Assembly (NCBI RefSeq): GCF_001310225.1
Contig: NZ_CP012898.1
Coordinates: 3,404,001 to 3,468,000, forward strand
Direction: 5' to 3'
Origin: Pseudalgibacter alginicilyticus
GTDB taxonomy: Bacteria; Bacteroidota; Bacteroidia; Flavobacteriales; Flavobacteriaceae
DNA length: 64,000 nt
Below, one piece after another: positions 1 through 9,143 of the stretch. The translations under genes were made by a program, and so were the position numbers. Position 1 is the first letter of the stretch; each line of letters begins with the position of its first letter. The notes beneath the pieces were generated by a model. It saw only the letters and a program-made list of their open reading frames with translations, searched no databases and was not told the origin of the DNA.

Positions 1-1535
1 ACTTTGCTATCAATTATCGCTTCCGTTTTGTTTATTAATAGAATGCCTGAGGCATTATATATTTTAAGGACCATTGTTTCAACTGTGGTAATTCCAGAAA
101 TATTAACAAGATCTCTAAACGGGTTAGGATATACCAACCAGTTTTTATTTTCTGCTGCTGTATTATTTGAGCTTGCCACACATCCTTTTGATATGTCAAA
201 TTCAGACTTTAAAAGGTCTTCTATTCTTAAGTTTACAAAACTATCATTTATGGTGTGGTTAAAAAAAGTAGCATCAATAATAGTATCATCGGCCCCTAGG
301 TAATTTTGAAGTAAGGTTGCAAATGTTTGTCTGTAATCGTATTGAACCGTTTTTATTTGGTAGTTATTTGTGCTTTTAGCTTCAGTTAAATCTGGATTTG
401 TACCTGAAACACCTCCAGATACTGGTTTGCCAAAAACAAACATGGGGGCAATTTCACCATGGTCTGTACCTAAGCTACCATTCTCAGCTGCTTTTCTGCC
501 AAATTCTGAAAATGTAAGTCCCACAACATCATCTGATATATTTTGACTGTTCAAATCATTTACAAAAGCTTCCATGCTTTCAGACAAGTCTGTTAACAAA
601 CTGTAGTGTGTCCCTAAGGCTTCACCAACACCTTGCACTTGGGCGTTATGTGTATCAAAACCAGAAATACGAACCATATATATTTTTGTGCCTAAATCGC
701 CACTTATTAATCGCGCAACTGTTTTTAACTGATTTGCTAAATCGCTATCTGGATAACTGATGTCATTTTTTCCTTTATTAAACGCATTTGAAATAGATCC
801 AGCATAGGTATTTGACAAGGCATCAGTATTGGTTATAAACTCTAATTGTTTGCCATAATCTGAGTCTGGAATATTTAAGGGCGGTACGCCTCCTAATCCA
901 CTTAAAACAGTATAAAAACCAGCAGGGTCCTGTCCAGAAATATTTAATGACAAACCATGAGCTTCTTCTGCATGAAATCCTAATGATGTTTTGTTAGAGC
1001 CTATTTCTACCGCTAAAGGATAATTTTCTACAATTAAATCTGGGTAATACAATTCCATGAATCGTCCCATCCAACCAGTGTCAGTGCCATTTAAAAGACT
1101 GTTTCCGTCGTTTCCTGTTAAATATAAATCTGTGGATTTAAAATGACTTTTGTTCTGTGAAGGATACCCCACGGATTGTATGATTCTTAACCAGCTTTTG
1201 TCATATAAAGACTTAAGACCTGTAAGTGCTGGATTTAAACCTATTTGTTGATTATCAGGTAGCGTGGTATCTAAATTTATGTATTTATTGATTCCTGAAA
1301 TGGGAACTTTTATAGTGGGTCTTAAGTTGCTATAAATATCATATTGATTTAGCGGTACCGTGGTATTTAAGCCGTCGTTGGCGCCAGCTAAATTGATAAG
1401 TACTAATTTTCGGTTTGAAATATCTGGGCAATTTACCAAAGGCATGACTGATTTTATTGCCGCTTGCAATTCAAAAGGGGTTAGGGCCATAACTGAAGCC
1501 GCAGATGATAACTTTATAAAATGTCTTCTTTTCAT
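1..1535 (-). CDS. DUF1501 family secreted protein (C-terminus cut by window edge)
   Basis: An open frame of 511 codons runs leftward off the window. It starts MKRRHFIKL, a twin-arginine signal with the RR pair at residues 3-4 followed by FIK and a short hydrophobic stretch, so Tat export is likely. The body has the DUF1501 layout: an early 'KLVLINLAGANDGLNT' strand, a late 'GLTFSEFGRKAAENG' segment and a following 'GTDHGE' segment that in this family resembles the metal site of alkaline-phosphatase-fold proteins. It lies 10 bp downstream of the DUF1800 gene, and the two families are usually neighbours, probably acting together. The biochemical role is not established. A tatA gene occurs later in the window. 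The C-terminal end is missing only because of the window boundary. Confidence 0.85.
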   Translation of the reverse strand, partial: MKRRHFIKLSSAASVMALTPFELQAAIKSVMPLVNCPDISNRKLVLINLAGANDGLNTTVPLNQYDIYSNLRPTIKVPISGINKYINLDTTLPDNQQIGLNPALTGLKSLYDKSWLRIIQSVGYPSQNKSHFKSTDLYLTGNDGNSLLNGTDTGWMGRFMELYYPDLIVENYPLAVEIGSNKTSLGFHAEEAHGLSLNISGQDPAGFYTVLSGLGGVPPLNIPDSDYGKQLEFITNTDALSNTYAGSISNAFNKGKNDISYPDSDLANQLKTVARLISGDLGTKIYMVRISGFDTHNAQVQGVGEALGTHYSLLTDLSESMEAFVNDLNSQNISDDVVGLTFSEFGRKAAENGSLGTDHGEIAPMFVFGKPVSGGVSGTNPDLTEAKSTNNYQIKTVQYDYRQTFATLLQNYLGADDTIIDATFFNHTINDSFVNLRIEDLLKSEFDISKGCVASSNNTAAENKNWLVYPNPFRDLVNISGITTVETMVLKIYNASGILLINKTEAIIDSK

Positions 1536-1545
1536 GTTTCTAAGC

Positions 1546-3186
1546 TTACATTAATTGAAATTCCGCTGCATTAACCATAGCAATAATTAAAGCATTTAAG
1601 CGGGTTCTTACCGTAACATCCTCATTTGTATTGAGGTATTGTGACCAAACGCCAGTCCAATAATAATCAGGAAAACCTTCGTCAACTAAAAAACTCTTAA
1701 AGTAGTTAGTTCTATCAGTATCTATGCTTTCAGGATATAATAAATCAGCAATTTCAGAAATTAATAAATTAGGGTCAGAAGCATTTGCAATTTTATTTTT
1801 TACAAAGGCAACCGTGTCTAACTGAGCATAAATATCTCCACTTGTTATGGTGTTTTTGCCTTCAATTAAACTTTCAATGAGTTTATATCTGCCTATAAGT
1901 GTGTTTGACGAAAACCAATTTCTGTCAAAACCTGGTTCTTGATAATAAGCAGGGTAGCCAGCAACAGAATCTGGGTTGTAAAACTCAATGCCTGAAGCAG
2001 GAAAATATCTATTATGTATAAAATTATGGAAGAAATTTCTATAATATAATAAAGCATTTGTACTTGGATCTGGATATTCTAATTCAAACATGGCGCAAAC
2101 TTCTGATAGGATTTGTAAAGGGCTTTTTATAATGCTTCCAATAATATTATCAGTTGCATCACTATCGTCGGCATCATAGAAATGTTCACTTGAAAGTAAT
2201 GTGGTTACTACTGGTAAAATTTCATACTCATTAGCAATAAGTATTTGGGCAAGTGGCTCAATAATATCTGTTTCAATTTCTTCTGTCCAGTCACTTTTTA
2301 CAAAATACCTATAAAGTTTTCTGCAATAGGCTTTAGCTGTTTCTGGTTGAGCAAAAACCATTTCAACAAAATCATCAAGTTCTTCAAAGGCCCCTAACTC
2401 TGTGTCTCTACCTATTATAATTTGATTGCCAAAAGCACTACTAAAAGTTTTATCGCTTGTATCATGTTGATCAATATTAATATATCCCATTGGTATATTG
2501 GTGTCTGGGTCAATCATGCTTCGGTCAGCAAGTTTTTTAAAACCAGAAAAGACTTTTGCAGCCTGTTGAATATCTAATTCTGTGTAATTAGTGTAATTAT
2601 TTGGTCCAATTTGTTTGCCCTTTAAAATTGTGTGAAGCTCTAAATATTCACGGGCATAATTTTCATTGGGGTTATTTTTATTATTCTGAGTATTATCTAA
2701 ATAATCGAGCATCCCGTTATCTAAAGTGATTTTTTTTGCAATGGTTTTTAGGTTTCCAAACGCATAAAAATCTAAAAAATTTATATGGTCATAGAAATAA
2801 GTTGGAGCGCCAACACCATCATCTTTACCTACTGGAAAACAAGTGTGTAAAAAGAAAGAAAGCTTGTGCTTTAAGGTGGTTTGTTGCATGGCATTGTGCC
2901 ACCACCAAGCTGTAACTTGTGCTCGTTTTCTAGCTTGACCATCTAGTGAATTTGGGAGTTCGGTTGATAAGGTCCAATAACCATCAGGAGATTCTATTGG
3001 TAACGGATCGTATGGCTCTGCTAAAGTATTGGCTGCCGCTGTTGTTAAACTATTAACAGCATTTGTAGCAGACATGCCCACAAAAGTGTCTAATTGCTCT
3101 TTTGTAAATTTAAAAGTAGCACGCCTGATTAGGTGTTTTGCCTTTCTTAAGTCTAAATTTGAACCAAGGGGGTTTAGTGATGCCAT
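1546..3186 (-). CDS. DUF1800 family protein
   Basis: 546 residues, typical of the DUF1800 family. The hallmark motif NPNENYAREYLELHT lies near residue 170 (family form NENYARELLELHTLG), and the N-terminal helix 'AKHLIRRATF' matches the family opening. No signal peptide is visible, although its partner, the DUF1501 protein 10 bp downstream, has a Tat signal. The two are probably co-transcribed. Function is unknown; such pairs are common in environmental Bacteroidota and Proteobacteria. Start taken at the ATG giving MASLNPLGS, since there is no good upstream alternative. Confidence 0.88.
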   Translation of the reverse strand: MASLNPLGSNLDLRKAKHLIRRATFKFTKEQLDTFVGMSATNAVNSLTTAAANTLAEPYDPLPIESPDGYWTLSTELPNSLDGQARKRAQVTAWWWHNAMQQTTLKHKLSFFLHTCFPVGKDDGVGAPTYFYDHINFLDFYAFGNLKTIAKKITLDNGMLDYLDNTQNNKNNPNENYAREYLELHTILKGKQIGPNNYTNYTELDIQQAAKVFSGFKKLADRSMIDPDTNIPMGYINIDQHDTSDKTFSSAFGNQIIIGRDTELGAFEELDDFVEMVFAQPETAKAYCRKLYRYFVKSDWTEEIETDIIEPLAQILIANEYEILPVVTTLLSSEHFYDADDSDATDNIIGSIIKSPLQILSEVCAMFELEYPDPSTNALLYYRNFFHNFIHNRYFPASGIEFYNPDSVAGYPAYYQEPGFDRNWFSSNTLIGRYKLIESLIEGKNTITSGDIYAQLDTVAFVKNKIANASDPNLLISEIADLLYPESIDTDRTNYFKSFLVDEGFPDYYWTGVWSQYLNTNEDVTVRTRLNALIIAMVNAAEFQLM

Positions 3187-3620
3187 GACATAAATTTTGA
3201 TGAAAAATATAAAATAGATTCATTTGTGTTAGGAAAAAACTTATTTTTTTTGTCAAAAATAACATTTTATCTGTAAAAATAGCTTTTCATCTTGAAATTC
3301 AATAATATTGAGTCTGTGTTTTGAGTTATGCCTAAAGGTTGGTTTTTAATTTTAAAGGTAACATAGTTGCTATCAAATACGCATGTTAGGGTTCATAATT
3401 GTTTTATGGGGCCAAAACATTTTCAGATCAATGCTCCAAATTAGTTCTATATATTTTTCAACAGACAAAACATCATTTTAAGGGAACACTTGGTAACTCT
3501 TAAAAGGCTCTTGAAATTAAAGTTTTTACAAGCTTTTTTTATTTCTACTTTTTGTAAAATGAAACTTCTTAATTCGCTTACAAATCATTAAATTTGCATT
3601 CTTAAAATTAAAAATAAATT
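3187..3620. other. Intergenic region between divergent DUF1800 and ffh genes
   Basis: About 430 bp of AT-rich DNA between divergent genes. I see no convincing open frame, RNA gene or strong hairpin. The only clear signal is the promoter -7 box for ffh near its right end. Confidence 0.6.
3589..3597 (+). promoter_or_regulatory. ffh promoter -7 box
   Basis: TAAATTTGC matches the Bacteroidota -7 consensus TAnnTTTG(C), 23 bp before the ffh ATG. No clear TTG -33 element is visible at the usual spacing. Confidence 0.6.
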
Positions 3621-4949
3621 ATGTTTAATAATTTAAGCGATAAATTAGATAAAGCCTTACACGTTCTTAAAGGACATGGCAGTATTACAGAAGTTAACGT
3701 TGCCGAAACTTTAAAAGAAGTACGTCGAGCGCTTTTAGATGCCGATGTTAACTTTAAAATTGCTAAGGAATTTACGGTTAGGGTAAAAGAAAAAGCAATT
3801 GGTCAAAATGTTCTAACAACATTGCAACCAGGACAGTTGATGGTTAAAATCGTTAAAGACGAATTAACTGAGTTGATGGGAGGAGATGCTGAAGGTCTTA
3901 ATCTTTCTGCTTCACCTAGTGTTATTTTAATGTCTGGTTTGCAGGGTTCTGGTAAGACAACTTTTTCGGGAAAACTCGCTAATTATCTAAAAACTAAAAA
4001 AACTAAAAAACCTTTATTAGTTGCTTGTGATGTTTATCGTCCTGCTGCAATAGATCAATTGCATGTTGTTGGAGAGCAAATAGGGGTTGAGGTTTTTAGT
4101 GATAGAGGCAATACAGATCCTGTGGCTATTTCAAAAGCAGGTATTGCACACGCAAAAGCAAACGGATTTAATGTGGTTATTATAGATACTGCAGGTCGAT
4201 TGGCTGTTGATGAAGTCATGATGACTGAAATATCTAATATCCATAAAGCCATTCAGCCTCAAGAAACCTTATTTGTTGTAGATTCTATGACAGGTCAAGA
4301 TGCTGTTAATACGGCAAAAGCCTTTAATGATGTTTTAAATTTTGATGGGGTTATCCTAACCAAATTAGATGGTGATACCCGTGGTGGTGCTGCTATTTCT
4401 ATCAAATCAGTAGTAAATAAGCCAATTAAATTTATTGGTACAGGCGAAAAAATGGAAGCTATTGATGTGTTTTACCCATCACGTATGGCAGATCGTATTT
4501 TGGGCATGGGGGATGTGGTATCATTAGTAGAGCGTGCCCAAGAACAATTTGATGAGGAAGAAGCCCGTAAACTTCAAAAGAAAATTGCCAAAAATCAGTT
4601 CGGTTTTGATGATTTTTTAAGTCAGATTCAGCAAATCAAAAAAATGGGGAATATGAAAGACCTTATGGGGATGATTCCTGGTGCTGGAAAAATGATGAAA
4701 GATATTGATATTGACGATGATGCCTTTAAAGGTATTGAAGCTATAATTCATTCAATGACTCCAAAAGAAAGAAGTAATCCGGCCATTATTAACGGAAGTA
4801 GAAAAATACGTATAGGAAAAGGGTCAGGAACTTCGGTTCAAGAAGTTAATCAACTTTTAAAGCAATTTAACCAAATGAGCAAAATGATGAAAATGATGCA
4901 AGGCGGTGGTGGTAAAAAGATGATGCAAATGATGAAAAATATGCGCTAA
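3621..4949 (+). CDS. ffh: Signal recognition particle GTPase Ffh
   Basis: 442 residues with the full SRP54 layout: N-terminal four-helix bundle, then the NG GTPase domain with G1 GLQGSGKTT near residue 107, DTAGR near 189 and TKLDG near 247, and a C-terminal methionine-rich M domain ending in several Met-Lys clusters. It binds SRP RNA and signal sequences and docks with FtsY to deliver nascent chains to the membrane. It is followed 71 bp later by folD on the same strand. Full length, nothing odd. Confidence 0.98.
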   Translation: MFNNLSDKLDKALHVLKGHGSITEVNVAETLKEVRRALLDADVNFKIAKEFTVRVKEKAIGQNVLTTLQPGQLMVKIVKDELTELMGGDAEGLNLSASPSVILMSGLQGSGKTTFSGKLANYLKTKKTKKPLLVACDVYRPAAIDQLHVVGEQIGVEVFSDRGNTDPVAISKAGIAHAKANGFNVVIIDTAGRLAVDEVMMTEISNIHKAIQPQETLFVVDSMTGQDAVNTAKAFNDVLNFDGVILTKLDGDTRGGAAISIKSVVNKPIKFIGTGEKMEAIDVFYPSRMADRILGMGDVVSLVERAQEQFDEEEARKLQKKIAKNQFGFDDFLSQIQQIKKMGNMKDLMGMIPGAGKMMKDIDIDDDAFKGIEAIIHSMTPKERSNPAIINGSRKIRIGKGSGTSVQEVNQLLKQFNQMSKMMKMMQGGGGKKMMQMMKNMR

Positions 4950-5020
4950 TCTTATTAAAAGTTAAGCTAAGCATAGTCAAAATTTTAGTAAAAAAATATT
5001 CGTGGTAAAATCCAGAAAAT

Positions 5021-5899
5021 ATGACAATTTTAGACGGTAAAAAAGTAAGTAACGATATTAAAGAAGAAATTGCTGAACATGTAAAAGCAATGATTTCTAA
5101 AGGTGAAAAAGTGCCGCATCTTGCCGCTATTTTAGTTGGAACTGATGGTGCTAGTATGACGTATGTAAATGCAAAAGTAAAAGCTTGCGAGAAAATTGGT
5201 TTTCAGTCTACTTTAATTGATTTACCCGAATATACCTCTGAAGAAGAATTACTGAAAAAAATCAATGACTTAAATATGGATGATGCTATTGACGGTTTTA
5301 TCGTGCAACTGCCCTTGCCAGATCATATAGATGAGCAAAAAGTTTTGATGGCAGTACATCCAGATAAAGACGTGGATGGGTTTCATCCTACAAATGTGGG
5401 CAAAATGACTTTAGATTTGCCTACGTTTTTACCTGCAACCCCATATGGAATACTCGAATTATTGGAAAGGTATCAGGTAGAAACTTCTGGTAAAAATGTA
5501 GTAGTGATGGGAAGGAGTCATATTGTGGGACGCCCTATGAGTATTTTAATGAGTCAAAAACGACAAGCTGGTGATGCTACGGTTACAGTTGTTCATAGTC
5601 GTTCTAAAAATTTAGCTGAGATTACTAAAGCTGCCGATATCATAGTTGCTGCCATTGGTATTTCAGAATTTTTAACGGGTGATATGGTTAAAGAAGATGT
5701 GGTTATTATTGATGTAGGAATTACTCGTGTACCAGATGCTACTAAAAAGAATGGTTATAGGTTAGCTGGCGATGTTGAGTTTGAAAGTGTTAGTAAAAAA
5801 GCAAGTTTTATAACACCTGTGCCAGGTGGTGTAGGCCCAATGACAATTGCTATGTTGCTTAAAAATACCTTGTTGGCTCGTGAAAGACGTATGTCTTAA
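5021..5899 (+). CDS. folD: Bifunctional methylenetetrahydrofolate dehydrogenase/cyclohydrolase FolD
   Basis: 292 residues. It interconverts 5,10-methylene-THF and 10-formyl-THF in one-carbon metabolism. It has the catalytic [14 protein letters not shown] segment (Tyr and Lys), the FIVQLPLP motif, the dinucleotide-binding region '[14 protein letters not shown]', and the family signature [15 protein letters not shown] near the C-terminus. It lies 71 bp after ffh on the same strand and converges with rluF with only 3 bp between the genes and no visible terminator. Confidence 0.98.
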   Translation: MTILDGKKVSNDIKEEIAEHVKAMISKGEKVPHLAAILVGTDGASMTYVNAKVKACEKIGFQSTLIDLPEYTSEEELLKKINDLNMDDAIDGFIVQLPLPDHIDEQKVLMAVHPDKDVDGFHPTNVGKMTLDLPTFLPATPYGILELLERYQVETSGKNVVVMGRSHIVGRPMSILMSQKRQAGDATVTVVHSRSKNLAEITKAADIIVAAIGISEFLTGDMVKEDVVIIDVGITRVPDATKKNGYRLAGDVEFESVSKKASFITPVPGGVGPMTIAMLLKNTLLARERRMS

Positions 5900-5902
5900 G
5901 CT

Positions 5903-6673
5903 TTATTGATGTTTCTTAGTGTGTTTTTCAACTTTTGAGGTTACGTATTCTTTAGTTGATTTTTCAAGCAGATTGTTTAATTCGTGAAACTCAGTTTTAG
6001 TAAGTTCTCTATATTCACCAATGGGCATGTCTAAGTTTATATTCATAATTCTAATGCGCTTTAGTGTTTGTACTTCATAAGTCAAATATTCGCACATGCG
6101 ACGGATTTGTCTATTTAAACCTTGAGTTAAAACAATTCGAAACTTATAAGTACTCAGTTTTTCAACCTCACATTTTTTAGTTGTTTTATTTAAATCAGCT
6201 AACGGAATTCCGCCACGCATCCGTTCAATAAAAGTTTGCGAAATAGGTTTGTCTACCGTTACAATATATTCTTTTTCATGATTGTTACTGGCTCTCAAAA
6301 TTTTGTTTACAATATCACCATCATCCGTTAAAAGAATTAAACCTTCACTTGGTTTGTCCAATCTACCAATAGGAAAAATGCGTTTAGGATATTTGATAAA
6401 ATCAATAATATTGTCTTTTTCAACGGAAGTATCTGTGGTACAAACAATACCTACGGGTTTGTTAAATGCTAAGTAAACAAAGGCTTCTTTCTTATTTTTT
6501 ATTTCTTGCCCATCCACATGAACAACATCATTAGGTGCTATTTTTGTTCCCATTTCAGGGACCTTGCCATTTATAGTAACACGACCAGCTTCAATAAGTT
6601 TATCTGCTTCACGGCGTGAACAATAACCAACTTCACTTAAAAATTTATTAATGCGTTTAAGATTTTCTTCCAT
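5903..6673 (-). CDS. rluF: 23S rRNA pseudouridine synthase, RluF type
   Basis: 256 residues: an N-terminal S4 RNA-binding domain (INKFLSEVGYCSRREADKLI, about residues 6-60) followed by a RsuA-family pseudouridine synthase domain. The catalytic motif is 'PIGRLDKPSEGLILLTDDGD', where the Asp of GRLD is the expected nucleophile. The late 'LTQGLNRQIRRMCEYL' matches the RluF group, which modifies U2604 of 23S rRNA in E. coli; RluB/RluE-like specificity cannot be excluded from sequence alone. The tail is Lys-rich. It is the last gene of a five-gene leftward run beginning at the HerA-like gene, 17 bp after the hydrolase. Confidence 0.9.
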   Translation of the reverse strand: MEENLKRINKFLSEVGYCSRREADKLIEAGRVTINGKVPEMGTKIAPNDVVHVDGQEIKNKKEAFVYLAFNKPVGIVCTTDTSVEKDNIIDFIKYPKRIFPIGRLDKPSEGLILLTDDGDIVNKILRASNNHEKEYIVTVDKPISQTFIERMRGGIPLADLNKTTKKCEVEKLSTYKFRIVLTQGLNRQIRRMCEYLTYEVQTLKRIRIMNINLDMPIGEYRELTKTEFHELNNLLEKSTKEYVTSKVEKHTKKHQ

Positions 6674-6690
6674 AGAACAAAGATAGAAGT

Positions 6691-7509
6691 TTAGCTAGTA
6701 ATAAATTCTATAATTTTAGAATTAACAGATGAATCTTTTAAAGAATGTCCGAAACCTTTGGTGCTAATAAGTTTGCTGTTTTTTAAACTACTTTTAATAA
6801 TTAGCGCATCGTTGTAAGGAATAATATTGTCTTCTTTATCATGAATAATTAATCCTTTTGTATTAAGTTTTTCAATATTTTTAGCTGTTGATAGAGCTTC
6901 TGGTGATACATTAAAATGCTCAGTTATACTATTTTTTAATTTTGAAATAATGGTTTTTTTGTACTTCATCATATGCGCATAGCGCATGATAACATCTGAA
7001 TATTTGCAAGGCACACCAGCTAATATTAGTTTTTGAATGTTTTTAATTTTATATTTAGAAATAGAAAAAGCAGCTGCTAAACCTCCCATGGAATGAGCCA
7101 CCATAATAGTTGGTTTAAATTGTTTTGTGATCACATTAATAAATTCAGCGTATAATACGGCATTAAATAGGAGGCTTCCAGAGTTACCATGTGCAGGCGC
7201 ATCCAATGCTACAATAGTATAGTCTTTTTTTTGTAAATCTGTAATTAAATCCATCCATCTGCCTGCATTGCTTTCCCAACCATGAATTAAAAGAACGGTG
7301 TCCTTGTTCCCCTTCCATTTATAAGTCATTATTTGGTTGTTTTTATAATAGAAAATGTTTTGAATTGCGGAATCTAAAAACACAGCTTGTTGTTTAGTGA
7401 TTTGTCCTTTTCTTGGTACAGAGAATAGTTTGAAAGCTATTCTTGCTGCTGATTTTGAAGAAAAAATACTTAAAATATTTAAGAGAAAACCAACAATTTT
7501 AGGAAGCAT
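6691..7509 (-). CDS. Alpha/beta hydrolase
   Basis: 272 residues with an alpha/beta hydrolase fold: the oxyanion-side HGWESNAGRW motif, the nucleophile elbow VAHSMGGLAA (Ser in H-S-M-G), a probable acid in IIHDKEDNIIP and a catalytic His in GFGHSLKDS. The N-terminus is hydrophobic and could be a membrane anchor. Substrate is unknown; esterase or lipase-like activity is a family-level inference. It sits between the YitT and RluF genes in a leftward run with short gaps. Confidence 0.85.
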   Translation of the reverse strand: MLPKIVGFLLNILSIFSSKSAARIAFKLFSVPRKGQITKQQAVFLDSAIQNIFYYKNNQIMTYKWKGNKDTVLLIHGWESNAGRWMDLITDLQKKDYTIVALDAPAHGNSGSLLFNAVLYAEFINVITKQFKPTIMVAHSMGGLAAAFSISKYKIKNIQKLILAGVPCKYSDVIMRYAHMMKYKKTIISKLKNSITEHFNVSPEALSTAKNIEKLNTKGLIIHDKEDNIIPYNDALIIKSSLKNSKLISTKGFGHSLKDSSVNSKIIEFITS

Positions 7510-7558
7510 AAATATATTTTAACTGTCGCATAGAAATTTTGAAAAGAGTTACATAAAA

Positions 7559-8530
7559 TTATTTTAGTGGCTTTTTTTTAATCATGCCTCCTTTTAAATC
7601 TTTAACAAGGCTCATGGTAACAAAAGCTTTTCTGTCTATTTTGTCAATTTCTGTTTGTAATTTAGCCAATTCAAGTCTTGTAACAACCGTGTAAAGTATG
7701 TCTTTGTCATAACTATTGCCTCTGGTACCAAAACCTCCCTTTCCTGCATATACGGTACAAGCACATCTTAATTTTTCAATCAGCATAACTCTTATAGCTT
7801 CGTGCTCAGCAGATATAATGGTGACACCAACATATTCTTCAACACCATCTACTACAAAATCAACCGTTTTTGCAGCTGCTAGATAAGTCAGGATAGCATA
7901 AAGCGCAGTTTCAATAGATAAAATATAAGCACCAAAAGAGAAAATAATGATGTTAATAAGTAATAAAACATCTCCAATAGTAAGTGACAATTTTCTACTT
8001 AAAAAAATGGCTACTATTTCGGTACCATCAATAACACTACCACCTCTCATAGACATACCAATACCAAGACCTAAAAAGAATCCGCCAAAAACAGCTATGA
8101 GTAACTTATCATCTGTTATGGTTGGGTAATTGACATAATGAACAATTATTGATAAAAAGGTAATAGCTACAATACTACGTATCGCAAACTTTATACTAAT
8201 AGTTTTAGAGCCTAAGAATAAAAAAGGAAGATTTACTAAAATAAGTAAGTAACTTAAATCAAAACCTGTAACATTTTGAAGTAATAGCGAAATACCAGTA
8301 GCACCACCATCAATAAAATTGTTAGGTAGTAAAAAACCTTTTAAGCCAAAACCAGCGGAAAATACTCCAATAATAATAAAGATGTATTCTTTGATGGCGT
8401 GCGAAATTTCAACCTGAAAACGTCTTACTAAAGGAACAATTTGTTTTTTACTAACAGGTTTTGAAGGTTGCTTGGATTTGATTCTTTTCTTTGCAACATC
8501 AATTAATATTTTAGCTATAAATGGGTTCAT
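7559..8530 (-). CDS. YitT family membrane protein (DUF161 plus DUF2179)
   Basis: 323 residues. After a basic N-terminal tail of about 45 residues come several membrane helices ('IIIGVFSAGFGLKGFLLPNN', 'LLIAVFGGFFLGLGIGMSM' and others) and a C-terminal soluble DUF2179 domain ('VTIISAEHEAIRVMLIEKL', 'GKGGFGTRGNSYDKDILYTV'). This is the usual architecture of the YitT/YebE membrane family, whose role is unknown. It starts 12 bp after the lipoprotein gene, so co-transcription is likely. Confidence 0.9.
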   Translation of the reverse strand: MNPFIAKILIDVAKKRIKSKQPSKPVSKKQIVPLVRRFQVEISHAIKEYIFIIIGVFSAGFGLKGFLLPNNFIDGGATGISLLLQNVTGFDLSYLLILVNLPFLFLGSKTISIKFAIRSIVAITFLSIIVHYVNYPTITDDKLLIAVFGGFFLGLGIGMSMRGGSVIDGTEIVAIFLSRKLSLTIGDVLLLINIIIFSFGAYILSIETALYAILTYLAAAKTVDFVVDGVEEYVGVTIISAEHEAIRVMLIEKLRCACTVYAGKGGFGTRGNSYDKDILYTVVTRLELAKLQTEIDKIDRKAFVTMSLVKDLKGGMIKKKPLK

Positions 8531-8542
8531 GGAGTATGAGTA

Positions 8543-9103
8543 TTAGGCTTTATTCCAATTTATAAAAAAGTATTTGATTTTTGCATTTTCAGGAATGTGT
8601 ATCGCTTCAACTTTTAAATCCATATCAAATCTAAGATTGGCAGGTAGTTCTTTTTTGTCAATGGTGAAAGAAGCATTGATTTCATTTACTGTAACAACTA
8701 CCGAATTGATTAAATTATCGATTCTTGATATTTTATAATTGGATGAAATATCCTTAAAGGTACTTAATGATGAAATGTTTTTTGGGGTTTTAAACCGTGG
8801 ATCAATAACTCGAATACTTTTAATAAACGATGTTGAGTCTAACGATTGACTAGGAGTAAGAATTAATAATTGTTTTCCTCCTTTTTCAAAAATTTCTATA
8901 TTATTAATATTGCCAGTAAACGCATCTCCACTTACAAATCCTACAATAGAATCATTATTATAAATGGTTTTTAGGTCTTTAACTTGAGTAGAGTCAGTTA
9001 GTAACCCAATGTGCTGGTTGTTTATTTCAAAAGGGTTTTGTTCTTTTTTACAACTATATAAAAAAATACATAATAGAATGAGGCTAAAAAGTGATTTTTG
9101 CAT
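8543..9103 (-). CDS. Hypothetical lipoprotein
   Basis: 186 residues with a lipoprotein signal peptide (MQKSLFSLILLCIFLYSC; lipid attachment Cys at residue 18, followed by KKEQ). I do not recognise a domain in the rest, which looks beta-rich, with a C-terminal 'KIKYFFINW'. It sits between the HerA-like ATPase (40 bp upstream) and YitT (12 bp downstream). Its cell-envelope location is inferred from the lipobox only. Confidence 0.75.
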   Translation of the reverse strand: MQKSLFSLILLCIFLYSCKKEQNPFEINNQHIGLLTDSTQVKDLKTIYNNDSIVGFVSGDAFTGNINNIEIFEKGGKQLLILTPSQSLDSTSFIKSIRVIDPRFKTPKNISSLSTFKDISSNYKISRIDNLINSVVVTVNEINASFTIDKKELPANLRFDMDLKVEAIHIPENAKIKYFFINWNKA

Positions 9104-9143
9104 TATTGTGGTTTATTTTAAGTTATAAATTGGAGTTATCGAT

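Noticed and set aside
4-303. A 99-codon frame on the plus strand at the window start
   Set aside because: It is antisense to the DUF1501 gene, has no family features, and the minus strand reads a clear DUF1501 protein.
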